Below are positions 1 to 7,279 of a stretch of 64,000 nt of DNA, piece by piece. The stretch is from Candidatus Geothrix odensensis. Its GTDB lineage: Bacteria; Acidobacteriota; Holophagae; Holophagales; Holophagaceae. A program made the translations under genes and the position numbers. The DNA is taken from assembly GCA_016714685.1 (NCBI GenBank), contig JADKCH010000033.1, forward strand, positions 124,001-188,000, given 5' to 3'. The notes under the pieces were generated by a model. It did not search any database. It was given only the letters and a program-made list of their open reading frames with translations, and was not told the origin of the DNA. Positions within the stretch are counted from its first letter, which is position 1. Every line of letters begins with the position of its first letter.

Positions 1-454
1 GGAGCAGGTCGGGGTCCTCCCGGCGCAGCAGCTTCAGGGCCACCACCCGATGCAGGGAGGGATCCATGGCCTTGAAGATGCGCCCCATCCCCCCTTCGCC
101 CAGCAGCTCGAGGTTCTGGAACCGGGCCCAGCGCGCCAGGGTGCGGGCCTGGAAGACGCTGCCTCTGCGGAAGCGCCTGGCCGGATCGGAATGTCCAGCG
201 GAGGGGCCCGAGGGCTCGGTGTCCGTGGCATTCCCCTCCGATGGCAGGGGCGTCTGGGCCGTGACCTCCATGGACCAGTGGCTGGCTTCCACCTCCTCCA
301 GGTCGGCCAGGTCCTGGAGCAGCCGCTGGCGCTCCTCTCCGCTCAGCCGGCCGGCGGCCACCAGGGCGTCCAGGTCGGTGTCCCGGGCCTCCTCGGGCTC
401 CAGCAGCCCACAGGCCACCGCCAGGGCCAGGGCCCGCTCACCAGCCGTCGACAT
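1..454 (-). CDS. Ser/Thr protein kinase, N-terminal part (runs off the left edge)
   Basis: Open frame of 151 codons from ATG at 454 to the window edge, so only the N-terminus is visible. Residues 1-110 are an Ala/Glu/Leu-rich helical stretch with no domain I recognise. A Hanks-type kinase fold begins near residue 112: glycine-rich loop GEGGMG at about 119-124, then VALKLL with the likely ATP-binding Lys at 141. The missing C-terminal part should hold the HRD and DFG motifs. The gene points out of the window and is divergent from the ABC operon. A second Hanks-type kinase lies at 34.7-36.7 kb. The kinase identity is seen directly; the substrate is unknown. Confidence 0.85.
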   Translation of the reverse strand, partial: MSTAGERALALAVACGLLEPEEARDTDLDALVAAGRLSGEERQRLLQDLADLEEVEASHWSMEVTAQTPLPSEGNATDTEPSGPSAGHSDPARRFRRGSVFQARTLARWARFQNLELLGEGGMGRIFKAMDPSLHRVVALKLLRREDPDLL

Positions 455-585
455 GCCAGCCGATCTCCACGGGTGTGACTCCTGAGTGACTTGTCCATGG
501 TGAGGCCATCGCGACCATTCGAGAAGGTACCCTTGGGTTGACCGGCGTGGGGGCGGGAGGCATTCTGGCTCTGGCCCTGGCGCAA

Positions 586-854
586 GGGCCTGATTGCAAA
601 ATGGGACACGGCCGCGCGAAGGGCGCCGCCCAAGCGAGACAAGGAAAGCGACGATGGCAATAGCGGCACTATTGGCAAGGAGCTTGACGCCGAATCGCGC
701 CGGGCGCCGCCCTTCGCCCTCCGGGACGGGCCCCGCCGCGCGCCCAGCTGCGTTAGCGGCCTTGAACGATGAACCACGTCGCCCTGCGGCCACTGCCTTG
801 CTGGATCACGCGGCTGGGCCCGTCGCGACCATGCCCCATTTTGCAATCAGGCCC
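586..854. repeat. 269-bp segment bounded by perfect 20-bp inverted repeats
   Basis: The left arm at 586-605 and the right arm at 835-854 are exact reverse complements over 20 bases (arm begins GGGCCTGATTGC). The enclosed 229 bp is GC-rich and carries no convincing gene. The arms do not extend further on either side, and only an AA dinucleotide is shared outside them. The form fits a small non-autonomous element or a long-range regulatory hairpin; the sequence alone does not decide. Confidence 0.6.
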
Positions 855-866
855 AAAGGAGGTTCG

Positions 867-920
867 ATGGGACGACACGCCGACCTCTCCGAACCTCCGT
901 CGAGGGGCGCCGCCCGCTGA
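867..920 (+). CDS. Possible 17-residue leader peptide upstream of the ABC operon
   Basis: ATG at 867 follows AAAGGAGG (855-862) with a 4-base spacer, one of the best Shine-Dalgarno matches in the window. The frame reads 17 codons (MGRHADLSEP...) to TGA at 918-920, about 100 bases before the permease start. It begins 13 bases after the right arm of the 20-bp inverted repeat. No family is recognised. It may be a leader peptide or a chance ORF; the ribosome-binding site is the only support. Confidence 0.25.
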   Translation: MGRHADLSEPPSRGAAR

Positions 921-1017
921 GGCGGCAGCCATCCGCTCTTCCGGCTCCCCTGATTCCGCACCCTGAACGGGAACGCGGCGCCTCTCCGCGCGCCGCCTCA
1001 CACCGAACGGAACGGCC

Positions 1018-2766
1018 ATGATCCACCGCTTCCTCGACACTGTCTGGGGCCAGGCGATGAACCTGCTGACGGCGCCCGTGCGGCATCGTCGCTGGATCGA
1101 CCTCCTCGTGCTGGCGGCCCTCGCGGGCACGCTGGCGGCGCTGTGGCTGGTGGGCAAGGAATGGACTGCCGTCCAGCGGCCCACCGTGGAGATCGCCCTC
1201 AGCGCCTGGGCCCTGCCCAAGTACCTGCTGCTGTCCCTCATCCGCGCCATCGCGGCCTATGCCGTGTCCCTGGCCTTCACGCTGGTGGTGGCCTACTGGG
1301 CCGCGAAGGACCCCGTGGCCGAGCGCATCCTCGTGCCCATCCTCGACATCCTCCAGAGCGTGCCCCTGCTGGCCTTCCTGCCGCCGGTGCTGCTGCTCAT
1401 GCTGACCATCTTCCCGCACAGCAACATCGGGCTGGAGTTGTCGGCGGTGCTGCTCATCGTCACCTGCCAGGCCTGGAACATGGCCTTCAGCTTCTACCAG
1501 TCGCTGAAGACGCTGCCCAAGGAGCTGGAGGAGACCTCCAGCCTCTACGGCTTCACCTGGCTGCAGAAGCTGCGCTGGGTGGAGGTGCCCTTCGCCACAC
1601 CTGGCCTGGTCTGGAACTCCATGGTGAGCGTGGCCAACAGCTGGTTCTTCCTCATGTCCGCCGAGGCCTTCCGCGCGGGCAACAAGAACTTCCAGCTCCC
1701 GGGCCTGGGCTCCTACATGAACACGGCGGTGGAGCAGGGCAACGGCCGGGCTCAGATCTACGCGATCCTCACCATGCTGGCGCTGGTGATCGCCCTGGAC
1801 CAGCTGGTCTGGCGCCCCGTGGTGGCCTGGTCCCAGCGCTTCCAGATGGACGACGGCGCCGAGGTGGAGCCCGCCGACAACTGGCTGTTGCGGCTCTTCC
1901 GCCGCTCCCGCCTGCTGAAGTGGCTGGAGAAGCGCCGCAACCAGCGCCTGCACCGGCGCACCCCCCGGCCCACCCTCATCCGGAAGGCCCACGCGGAACT
2001 CCAGCGGCCGGGCAAGCTGGGATCCTGGGTGGCCACCTCGGCCATGGTGGCCGTGCTCGTGCTGCTGGCCCTGGGGGGCCTTTCCGTCGTGCGCCTGCTG
2101 GCGGAAGTCAGCGGCCCCAAGTGGCTGCAGCTGCTCAAGGCGGGCGGCGCCTCCCTGTCCCGGGTGCTGCTCTCCACCCTCCTGGCCACGCTGTGGACCC
2201 TGCCCGTGGGGCTGTGGATCGGCATGTCCCCCACCTGGTCGCGGCGGCTCCAGTCCATCGTGCAGGTGGCCGCCTCGTTCCCATCCTCCCTGATCTTCGC
2301 CACGCTGATCCTGGTGTTCCAGTCCATGGGCATCGGCCTCGGCGTGAGCTGCGTGCTGCTGATGGTGCTCTCCACCCAGTGGTACCTGCTCTTCAACATC
2401 ATCGCGGGCGCCCAGGCCATCCCCACCGACCTGCGGGAGGCCGCCACGGCCTACCGCCTGTCCCTCTGGAGGCGCTGCTGGACCCTCTACTTCCCGGCGG
2501 TGTTCCCCTTCCTGGTCACGGGCTGGGTCACCGCCACGGGCGGCGCCTGGAACGCCAGCATCGTCACCGAGATCGTCACCGCCAAGCAGCAGACCCTCCG
2601 CACCTTCGGCCTGGGCGCCGAAGTGGTGCTGGCCACGGAGCAGGGCTCCATGCCCCATCTCGCCGCCAGCGCCCTGCTCATGGCCGCCCTGGTCGTCCTG
2701 TTCAACCGTCTCGTCTGGGTGCCGCTCTACCGCCTGGCCGAGACCCGCTACGCACTCAACCGCTGA
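1018..2766 (+). CDS. ABC transporter permease, fused two-domain, NitT/TauT type
   Basis: 582 residues with two consecutive sets of transmembrane helices (roughly residues 25-280 and 335-570). Each carries a binding-protein-dependent-permease EAA-like loop, for example near DLREAATAYRLSLWRR in the second half. This is a tandem fusion of two permease domains of the nitrate/sulfonate/bicarbonate class. It is followed after 7 bases by its ATPase, so the two form an operon in the inner membrane. No periplasmic binding protein is encoded nearby, so the substrate cannot be inferred. The ATG at 1018 gives the N-terminus MIHRFLDTVW and lacks a strong ribosome-binding site. Confidence 0.85.
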   Translation: MIHRFLDTVWGQAMNLLTAPVRHRRWIDLLVLAALAGTLAALWLVGKEWTAVQRPTVEIALSAWALPKYLLLSLIRAIAAYAVSLAFTLVVAYWAAKDPVAERILVPILDILQSVPLLAFLPPVLLLMLTIFPHSNIGLELSAVLLIVTCQAWNMAFSFYQSLKTLPKELEETSSLYGFTWLQKLRWVEVPFATPGLVWNSMVSVANSWFFLMSAEAFRAGNKNFQLPGLGSYMNTAVEQGNGRAQIYAILTMLALVIALDQLVWRPVVAWSQRFQMDDGAEVEPADNWLLRLFRRSRLLKWLEKRRNQRLHRRTPRPTLIRKAHAELQRPGKLGSWVATSAMVAVLVLLALGGLSVVRLLAEVSGPKWLQLLKAGGASLSRVLLSTLLATLWTLPVGLWIGMSPTWSRRLQSIVQVAASFPSSLIFATLILVFQSMGIGLGVSCVLLMVLSTQWYLLFNIIAGAQAIPTDLREAATAYRLSLWRRCWTLYFPAVFPFLVTGWVTATGGAWNASIVTEIVTAKQQTLRTFGLGAEVVLATEQGSMPHLAASALLMAALVVLFNRLVWVPLYRLAETRYALNR

Positions 2767-2773
2767 GGTGGAC

Positions 2774-4069
2774 ATGCCCCAGGCCCGCACCTCCCCCATC
2801 TGTGAACTCCGCGGCATCCAGATGCGCTTCCCCGGCCCCAAGGGCAAGGTGCAGCGCGTGCTGGAGGACATCCGCCTGGACGTGCGGCCCGAGGAGATCC
2901 TCTGCCTCATCGGGCCCAACGGCTCCGGCAAATCCACCCTGCTCCGCCTGCTCGCGGGCCTCATGCCGCCCACGCAGGGCGAGGTGCGCCATCACGGCGA
3001 GAAGCTCGATGGCCTGAACCAGGGCGTGGCCATGGTGTTCCAGAGCTTCGCCCTCTATCCCTGGATGACGGTCGAGGAGAACGTCCGCGTGGTGCTCCGG
3101 GCCCGCGACCTGCCCGAAGGCGAGGTGCGCGAGCGGGCCCACCAGGCCATCCGCAAGGTCGGTCTCGAGGGCTTCGAGGAGGCCTTCCCCCGTGAGCTCT
3201 CCCGAGGCACCAAGCAGCGCGTGGGCGTGGCCCGGGCCCTGGCGGTGGACCCGGAGATCCTGGTGATGGACGAGCCCTTCAGCCAGGTCGACGCCCTCAC
3301 GGCCGAAGCGCTGCGCGCGGAGATCATGGACATCTGGGCCGACAAGGAGCGCAATCCCTCGGCCATCGTCATGGTGAGCCAGTCCATCCGCGAGGCCCTG
3401 CTCATGGCCGACCGGGTGGCCGTCCTCTCCGGCAGCCCCGGCACCCTGCGGACCATCGTGGAGGTGTCCCTGCCCCGCCCCCGGGACAGCCGTTCCGCCG
3501 AGTTCATGAAGCTGGTGGACCACCTGCACGACATCATCACCAGCGCGGAGCTGCCGGACGTGCAGGTCACCGCCCCCGTGCTCAGCGCCTCTCAGGAGGA
3601 CCTGGTGGAGCCCCTGCCCATGGTGCAGAGCGCCGACATCCTGGGCCTCCTGGAATTCGTGGAGACCCAGGGCGGCACCAGCGACCTGTTCCATGTGGCC
3701 TCGCACACGCAAGTGCCCTTCGAGCGGGTGCTCACCACCGTGAAGGCCGCCGAGATGCTGGACCTGGTGGACACGCCCAAGCGGAGCGTGCTGCTCACCC
3801 CCCTGGGCAAGCGCTTCGTGAACGCCAACATGGATGACCGCAAGGACCTCTGGCGGGCCCAGCTCCTGGAGCTGCGCCTGTTCCGGGTGGTCCAGGAGAT
3901 GCTGCACCTGGAGGAGGGCGAGCTGTCCAAGGAGGCCCTGCTGCAGGAGATCTCCACCCGCCTGCCCATGGAGGATCCCGAGGCCACCTTCGAGACCATC
4001 GTGGCGTGGGGCCGCTTCGGCGAACTCTTCGCCTACCGCGAGGAACAGGGTGTGCTCACGCCGGAGTAG
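2774..4069 (+). CDS. ABC transporter ATP-binding protein with C-terminal AAA-associated domain
   Basis: About 431 residues from ATG 2774; an in-frame GTG at 2768 is the alternative start. Walker A GPNGSGKST at 47-55, Q-loop around VFQ at 88-90, signature LSRGT at 142-146 (usual form LSGGQ), Walker B ILVMDE at 162-167. The residue normally occupied by the switch histidine (usually VTHD) reads VSQS at 201-204. The C-terminal 170 residues look like the AAA-associated C-terminal domain found on some nitrate/sulfonate-type ATPases. It energises the upstream permease. The changed signature and missing switch histidine are unusual and could mean slow hydrolysis or a regulatory role. Confidence 0.85.
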   Translation: MPQARTSPICELRGIQMRFPGPKGKVQRVLEDIRLDVRPEEILCLIGPNGSGKSTLLRLLAGLMPPTQGEVRHHGEKLDGLNQGVAMVFQSFALYPWMTVEENVRVVLRARDLPEGEVRERAHQAIRKVGLEGFEEAFPRELSRGTKQRVGVARALAVDPEILVMDEPFSQVDALTAEALRAEIMDIWADKERNPSAIVMVSQSIREALLMADRVAVLSGSPGTLRTIVEVSLPRPRDSRSAEFMKLVDHLHDIITSAELPDVQVTAPVLSASQEDLVEPLPMVQSADILGLLEFVETQGGTSDLFHVASHTQVPFERVLTTVKAAEMLDLVDTPKRSVLLTPLGKRFVNANMDDRKDLWRAQLLELRLFRVVQEMLHLEEGELSKEALLQEISTRLPMEDPEATFETIVAWGRFGELFAYREEQGVLTPE

Positions 4070-4094
4070 TCCCTCCACCAGAAGGAAAAGATTC

Positions 4095-4162
4095 ACCACG
4101 AAGACAGGAAGACCACGAAGGTGCTTGAATTCAGTGCTTCGTGGTCTTTCCGTCTTCGTGGT
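4095..4162. repeat. 68-bp palindromic repeat (GxxExxY-cassette terminal repeat family)
   Basis: The left arm at 4095-4120 and the inverted right arm at 4137-4162 match over 24 of 26 bases around a 16-base spacer. The arm sequence is the same as the outer 26 bases of the 33-bp inverted repeat that bounds the GxxExxY gene at 18.7-19.2 kb. It lies between the convergent ABC and DMT genes and is much less GC-rich than its surroundings. A weaker copy of one arm is at about 4204-4230. It may also act as a two-way terminator. Confidence 0.8.
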
Positions 4163-4246
4163 TATTCATCTCTCTTCAAGGCGCGGACTGCTTCACGCGA
4201 TCGGTGGTTTTCTTGGCGTCTTGGTGGTGATCTTTTTGAATGCGCA

Positions 4247-5128
4247 TCACGCGGCCTTCGATGACGGCGGCGCGAAGGCGCACAGGGCGATGCCCGCCAG
4301 CACCAGCAGGGCGCCGAGGCCCTGCAGGGGCCGCACGGACTCCGCCAGCAGCACCCAGCCCAGGATGATGGTGGCCACGGGCTGGGTCATGAGGCCCATG
4401 GCGCCCAGGTTGGTGGGGACATGGCCCAGGCCCCAGGTGATGAACCACCAGGCCACCACCTGCACCAGGGTTCCCAGCCCGATCAGCGCCCACCAGGAGC
4501 GCGCGGGATAGCCGGAGAAGGCCTCGCCTTGCGCCCAGCCCAGGGCTCCGAAGAGAACGGTGCAGCACAGCACCACCCAGAACAGTGCCTCGGGGGCACT
4601 GAGCTCACGCCGGGCGCGGCCGAGAGCCAGGGTGAAGGCCCCATAGGCCAGCGAGGCCAGGGCGCCCAGCAGCTCGCCCAGCCCCGTGCCCCAGCGGGCC
4701 CCCTTGGCCAGGCCCAGGACCAGGGCGCCAGAGAGGGCGAGCAGCACTCCCAGCCAGAAGCGCTTGCGCAGCCGGGCACCCATCCACAGCACGGAGACCA
4801 CCGCCACCCAGATGGGGGCCAGGGTCACCAGCAGGGTGGCGTTGGCGGCGCTGGTGAGGTGCAGGGCCGAGTGCCACATCCAGAGGTCCAGCACGAAGCA
4901 CACGCCCGCCAGGACTGCCCAGAGCCGCGCCCGCCCGGTGGCGGGCCGGGCCGTGCCCCGGGCCAGCCAGGCCACGAAAGGCAGGGCGATGGCCATGCGG
5001 TAGAAGCCCACGGCCAGGGGCCCCGCCGGCGCGGCCCACCGCACCAGCATGGCCGCGAAGCCCAGCAGGGAGGCCCCGAAGATCAGGGCGGCGAGGCCCC
5101 GCGGGTCCGGCGTCTGTTTCATGCCCAT
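4247..5128 (-). CDS. EamA/DMT superfamily transporter
   Basis: 293 residues, almost entirely hydrophobic, with about ten predicted membrane helices arranged as two EamA repeats. Tryptophan- and glycine-rich loops (for example GFAAMLVRWAAPAG near the N-terminus) are typical of the drug/metabolite transporter superfamily. Members export small metabolites or amino acids across the inner membrane; the substrate cannot be told from sequence. ATG at 5128 gives MGMKQTPDPRG, and an in-frame ATG lies two codons in. It sits 19 bases downstream of the CheY-like gene on the same strand. Confidence 0.85.
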   Translation of the reverse strand: MGMKQTPDPRGLAALIFGASLLGFAAMLVRWAAPAGPLAVGFYRMAIALPFVAWLARGTARPATGRARLWAVLAGVCFVLDLWMWHSALHLTSAANATLLVTLAPIWVAVVSVLWMGARLRKRFWLGVLLALSGALVLGLAKGARWGTGLGELLGALASLAYGAFTLALGRARRELSAPEALFWVVLCCTVLFGALGWAQGEAFSGYPARSWWALIGLGTLVQVVAWWFITWGLGHVPTNLGAMGLMTQPVATIILGWVLLAESVRPLQGLGALLVLAGIALCAFAPPSSKAA

Positions 5129-5147
5129 CCAACCTTCCCGTCCGGGC

Positions 5148-5519
5148 TCAACCTTCGAGCGCCTCGGCCACCTTGGCCACCAGGGTCGGGGCGTCCACGG
5201 GCTTCAGCAGGAACCCGGAGATGCCCATCTGCTGCATGCGCTGCAGGCTGATGTCATCGCGATGGGCGGAGACGACCAGGATCGGCAGTTCCCGCAGGGA
5301 CACGTCCTCGCGGCAGGCCCGGACCAAGCTCTCTCCGGGGCATTCGGGCATGAGGAAGTCCGCCACCAGGAGGTCCACCGGGGTCTCCCGGAGCACCTTC
5401 AGCACCTCGAACAGGGAGGTGGGCTCCACCTCCACGGTCTCGTGGCCCTTGGCCCGCAGGGCCCCGGCCGTGAAGGCCCGGACCAGCCGGCTGTCATCCA
5501 CGATGGCGATGCGGGGCAT
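5148..5519 (-). CDS. CheY-like single-domain response regulator
   Basis: 123 residues covering one receiver domain and nothing else. Acidic pair D8-D9 (IVDDS), phospho-acceptor D54 in LLVADFLMPE, S84 at the usual Thr/Ser switch position, and K106 in LLKPVD. The start is set at ATG 5519, preceded by AAGGAG with a 6-base gap, although the frame stays open further upstream. With no output domain it should signal by protein contact or act as a phosphate relay. No histidine kinase is adjacent, so its partner may be one of the orphan kinases elsewhere in the window. Confidence 0.9.
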   Translation of the reverse strand: MPRIAIVDDSRLVRAFTAGALRAKGHETVEVEPTSLFEVLKVLRETPVDLLVADFLMPECPGESLVRACREDVSLRELPILVVSAHRDDISLQRMQQMGISGFLLKPVDAPTLVAKVAEALEG

Positions 5520-5577
5520 GGCGACTCCTTGCTGCCTCATCGTCCCGCAGAACCCGCAGATCAACAATGGGTCGGAA

Positions 5578-6732
5578 TCAGTTGGCCCACCGGGAAACCT
5601 GGTCCCACACGTCCTCGTCACCGCAGGGGCCGTTGAGCAGGATGGCGAAGACCCGGACCCGGCCATCCGGGGTCTGGAGATAGCCGGCCAGGCTGGTGAC
5701 GCGGTCCAGGTGGCCCGTTTTCACGCGCACCCGCCGCGTGAGCTGCCGCGTCAGGACGGCGCCCGGCTTTTTCAACTTCCAGGGCTCGCCCCCGATGACC
5801 TTCAGCGAGGAGGCGAACTCGGGCCCCACCTCGAAATCGTGGAAGGCGCCCCGCAGGATGATGGCCAGGGTGCGGGCCGACAGGCGGTTCTCCTTGCTCA
5901 GGCCCGAGCCGTCAGTGATCTGGATGGCCTCTGCCTCGAGGCCGAAGGAGGTGCGGTAGAACTCCTGGATCCGCTTCACGCCCCGGGGCCAGGAGCCCTC
6001 GCCATACTTGCGCACGAGCATCTCGATCATGAAGTTGTTCGACCACTTGTTGATGTCCTGCACCAGGGCCCGCAGCGGCGGGGAGGTCCAGCCCAGAAGC
6101 TTGCGGGGTGGCGCGGAGGCCGCGGCACGGCCTTCCACGGCGATGCCGGCCTCCTGGAGGATCCGCTGGATGACCTCGCGGGACTGGCGCTCGGGATCCG
6201 CCAACAGCTTCCCCGTCTCGTCCCGGTTGAAGTTCACGGACAGGGCGAGCACCGGCGGCAGGGTGTCCGCGGTGGTGTTCTCCCAGCCCTGGGGTTCTTT
6301 CTGGGCATCGAAGGCGCTCTGATCGAGGCGGATGCCGCCGGTGATCCGCTGCACGCCGAGCTTCTTCAGGGCCTGCACCAGCAGCCACACGCGCTCGCTG
6401 ATGAGCAGGGGATCCCCGCCCCCCTTGAAGGTGAGGTCCCCCTGCACCACGCCTGCCTGCAGGTCGCCCCAGACCTCGGTCTCGAGGGTGAAGTCGGGCT
6501 TCAGGGTCTTGAGCAGCGCGTAGGTCGAGACCACCTTGGTGGTGCTGGCGGGCACCAGGGCCAGGTCATCCTGGTGCCGCTCGAGGACCTTGCCGGTGGC
6601 GGCATCCCAGATCCCGGCGGAGACCCGCACGCCCCGCCTTTCCAGCTGCCTGGCCCAGGTCCTGAAGTCCTGGGCGCCCAGGGCCAGGGCCGGGGCCAGG
6701 AGCGCCGCCAGGACCCGCCAGCCCACGGTCAT
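5578..6732 (-). CDS. dacB: D-alanyl-D-alanine carboxypeptidase/endopeptidase (PBP4, DacB family)
   Basis: 384 residues with an N-terminal signal peptide (residues 1-20) for export to the periplasm. Class C penicillin-binding motifs are present: SxxK as STTK at 63-66, SxN as SNN in KWSNNF, and KTG in RVKTGHL near the C-terminus. The large insert between the first two motifs is typical of PBP4. The enzyme trims or cleaves peptidoglycan cross-links. The ATG at 6732 overlaps the TGA of the upstream pseudopilin gene (ATGA), so the two are probably translationally coupled. Confidence 0.9.
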   Translation of the reverse strand: MTVGWRVLAALLAPALALGAQDFRTWARQLERRGVRVSAGIWDAATGKVLERHQDDLALVPASTTKVVSTYALLKTLKPDFTLETEVWGDLQAGVVQGDLTFKGGGDPLLISERVWLLVQALKKLGVQRITGGIRLDQSAFDAQKEPQGWENTTADTLPPVLALSVNFNRDETGKLLADPERQSREVIQRILQEAGIAVEGRAAASAPPRKLLGWTSPPLRALVQDINKWSNNFMIEMLVRKYGEGSWPRGVKRIQEFYRTSFGLEAEAIQITDGSGLSKENRLSARTLAIILRGAFHDFEVGPEFASSLKVIGGEPWKLKKPGAVLTRQLTRRVRVKTGHLDRVTSLAGYLQTPDGRVRVFAILLNGPCGDEDVWDQVSRWAN

Positions 6733-7256
6733 TCCTTGGGCGCCTGGGGTTTGTCGGTGGCGCCGCCAGCCTTGAGGGACCCCCGGGACTTGCCGATACC
6801 GTCCGTGATCCCCAGGAGGTTCTGCTCTGCCGTGAACTGCCAATCCCGCACCAGGGTCTTGTTCTGGTACATGCGGATGCTGTTCGCGGAACTCTTGCTG
6901 CGGACGCCTACGATGGGGAGCCCGTCGGTGTTCCCCGAAGCCCCGGGCCGCACCTGGGTGATGAACTCCCAGTCCCCGCCCGGCGTCATGGGATCCTTGT
7001 ACTTCTGGCGGAGGATGCGGGGGCGCACCTTCATCACTTCATCGAGATCCATGGGGTAGCGGCCGGCCTTGCTCGCATAGAGCCTGAAGGCATGGGCGAT
7101 GGCCTCGCCCCGGAAGATGAGCTCCGCTTCATTTTCGCGCTGGACCTCGGCGCTGACGAGGGGTCCGGCCTTCATCAGCATGATCCCCATGACCACCGCC
7201 AAGGCCAGGGCCAGGGCCATGGTGAAGCCGCGCTGGGATCGGGAAGAGGTCGTCAA
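6729..7256 (-). CDS. Type II secretion/pilin-like protein (pseudopilin)
   Basis: 175 residues. The N-terminus has a short basic leader, then RGF and a hydrophobic helix (residues 10-33), the layout of a type IV prepilin cleaved between Gly and Phe. The usual Glu at position 5 of the mature protein is absent, as in some minor pseudopilins. The rest is a small globular domain containing GRYPMDLDEV, a motif common in such proteins. The best start is TTG at 7256, with GGAG 5 bases upstream. No other secretion genes lie nearby, so it is an orphan coupled to dacB. Confidence 0.7.
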   Translation of the reverse strand: MTTSSRSQRGFTMALALALAVVMGIMLMKAGPLVSAEVQRENEAELIFRGEAIAHAFRLYASKAGRYPMDLDEVMKVRPRILRQKYKDPMTPGGDWEFITQVRPGASGNTDGLPIVGVRSKSSANSIRMYQNKTLVRDWQFTAEQNLLGITDGIGKSRGSLKAGGATDKPQAPKE

Positions 7257-7279
7257 TGGCGCTCCACTGGACCAGGGTA

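Larger units (their letters stand above)
455..1017. other. 560-base intergenic region between divergent genes
   Basis: This gap separates the kinase from the ABC operon. It contains a perfect 20-bp inverted repeat pair and a 17-codon ORF with a strong ribosome-binding site, both listed separately. It also has a 10-bp direct repeat (TCGCGACCAT at 509-518 and 823-832). Promoters for both flanking genes must lie here, but I cannot fix -35/-10 boxes. No conserved protein is visible in any frame. Confidence 0.6.

Noticed and set aside
847..2973. 708-codon open frame antisense to the ABC permease gene
   Set aside because: His/Gln/Gly/Ala-rich low-complexity translation typical of antisense frames in very GC-rich genes; the plus-strand permease has clear domain structure.
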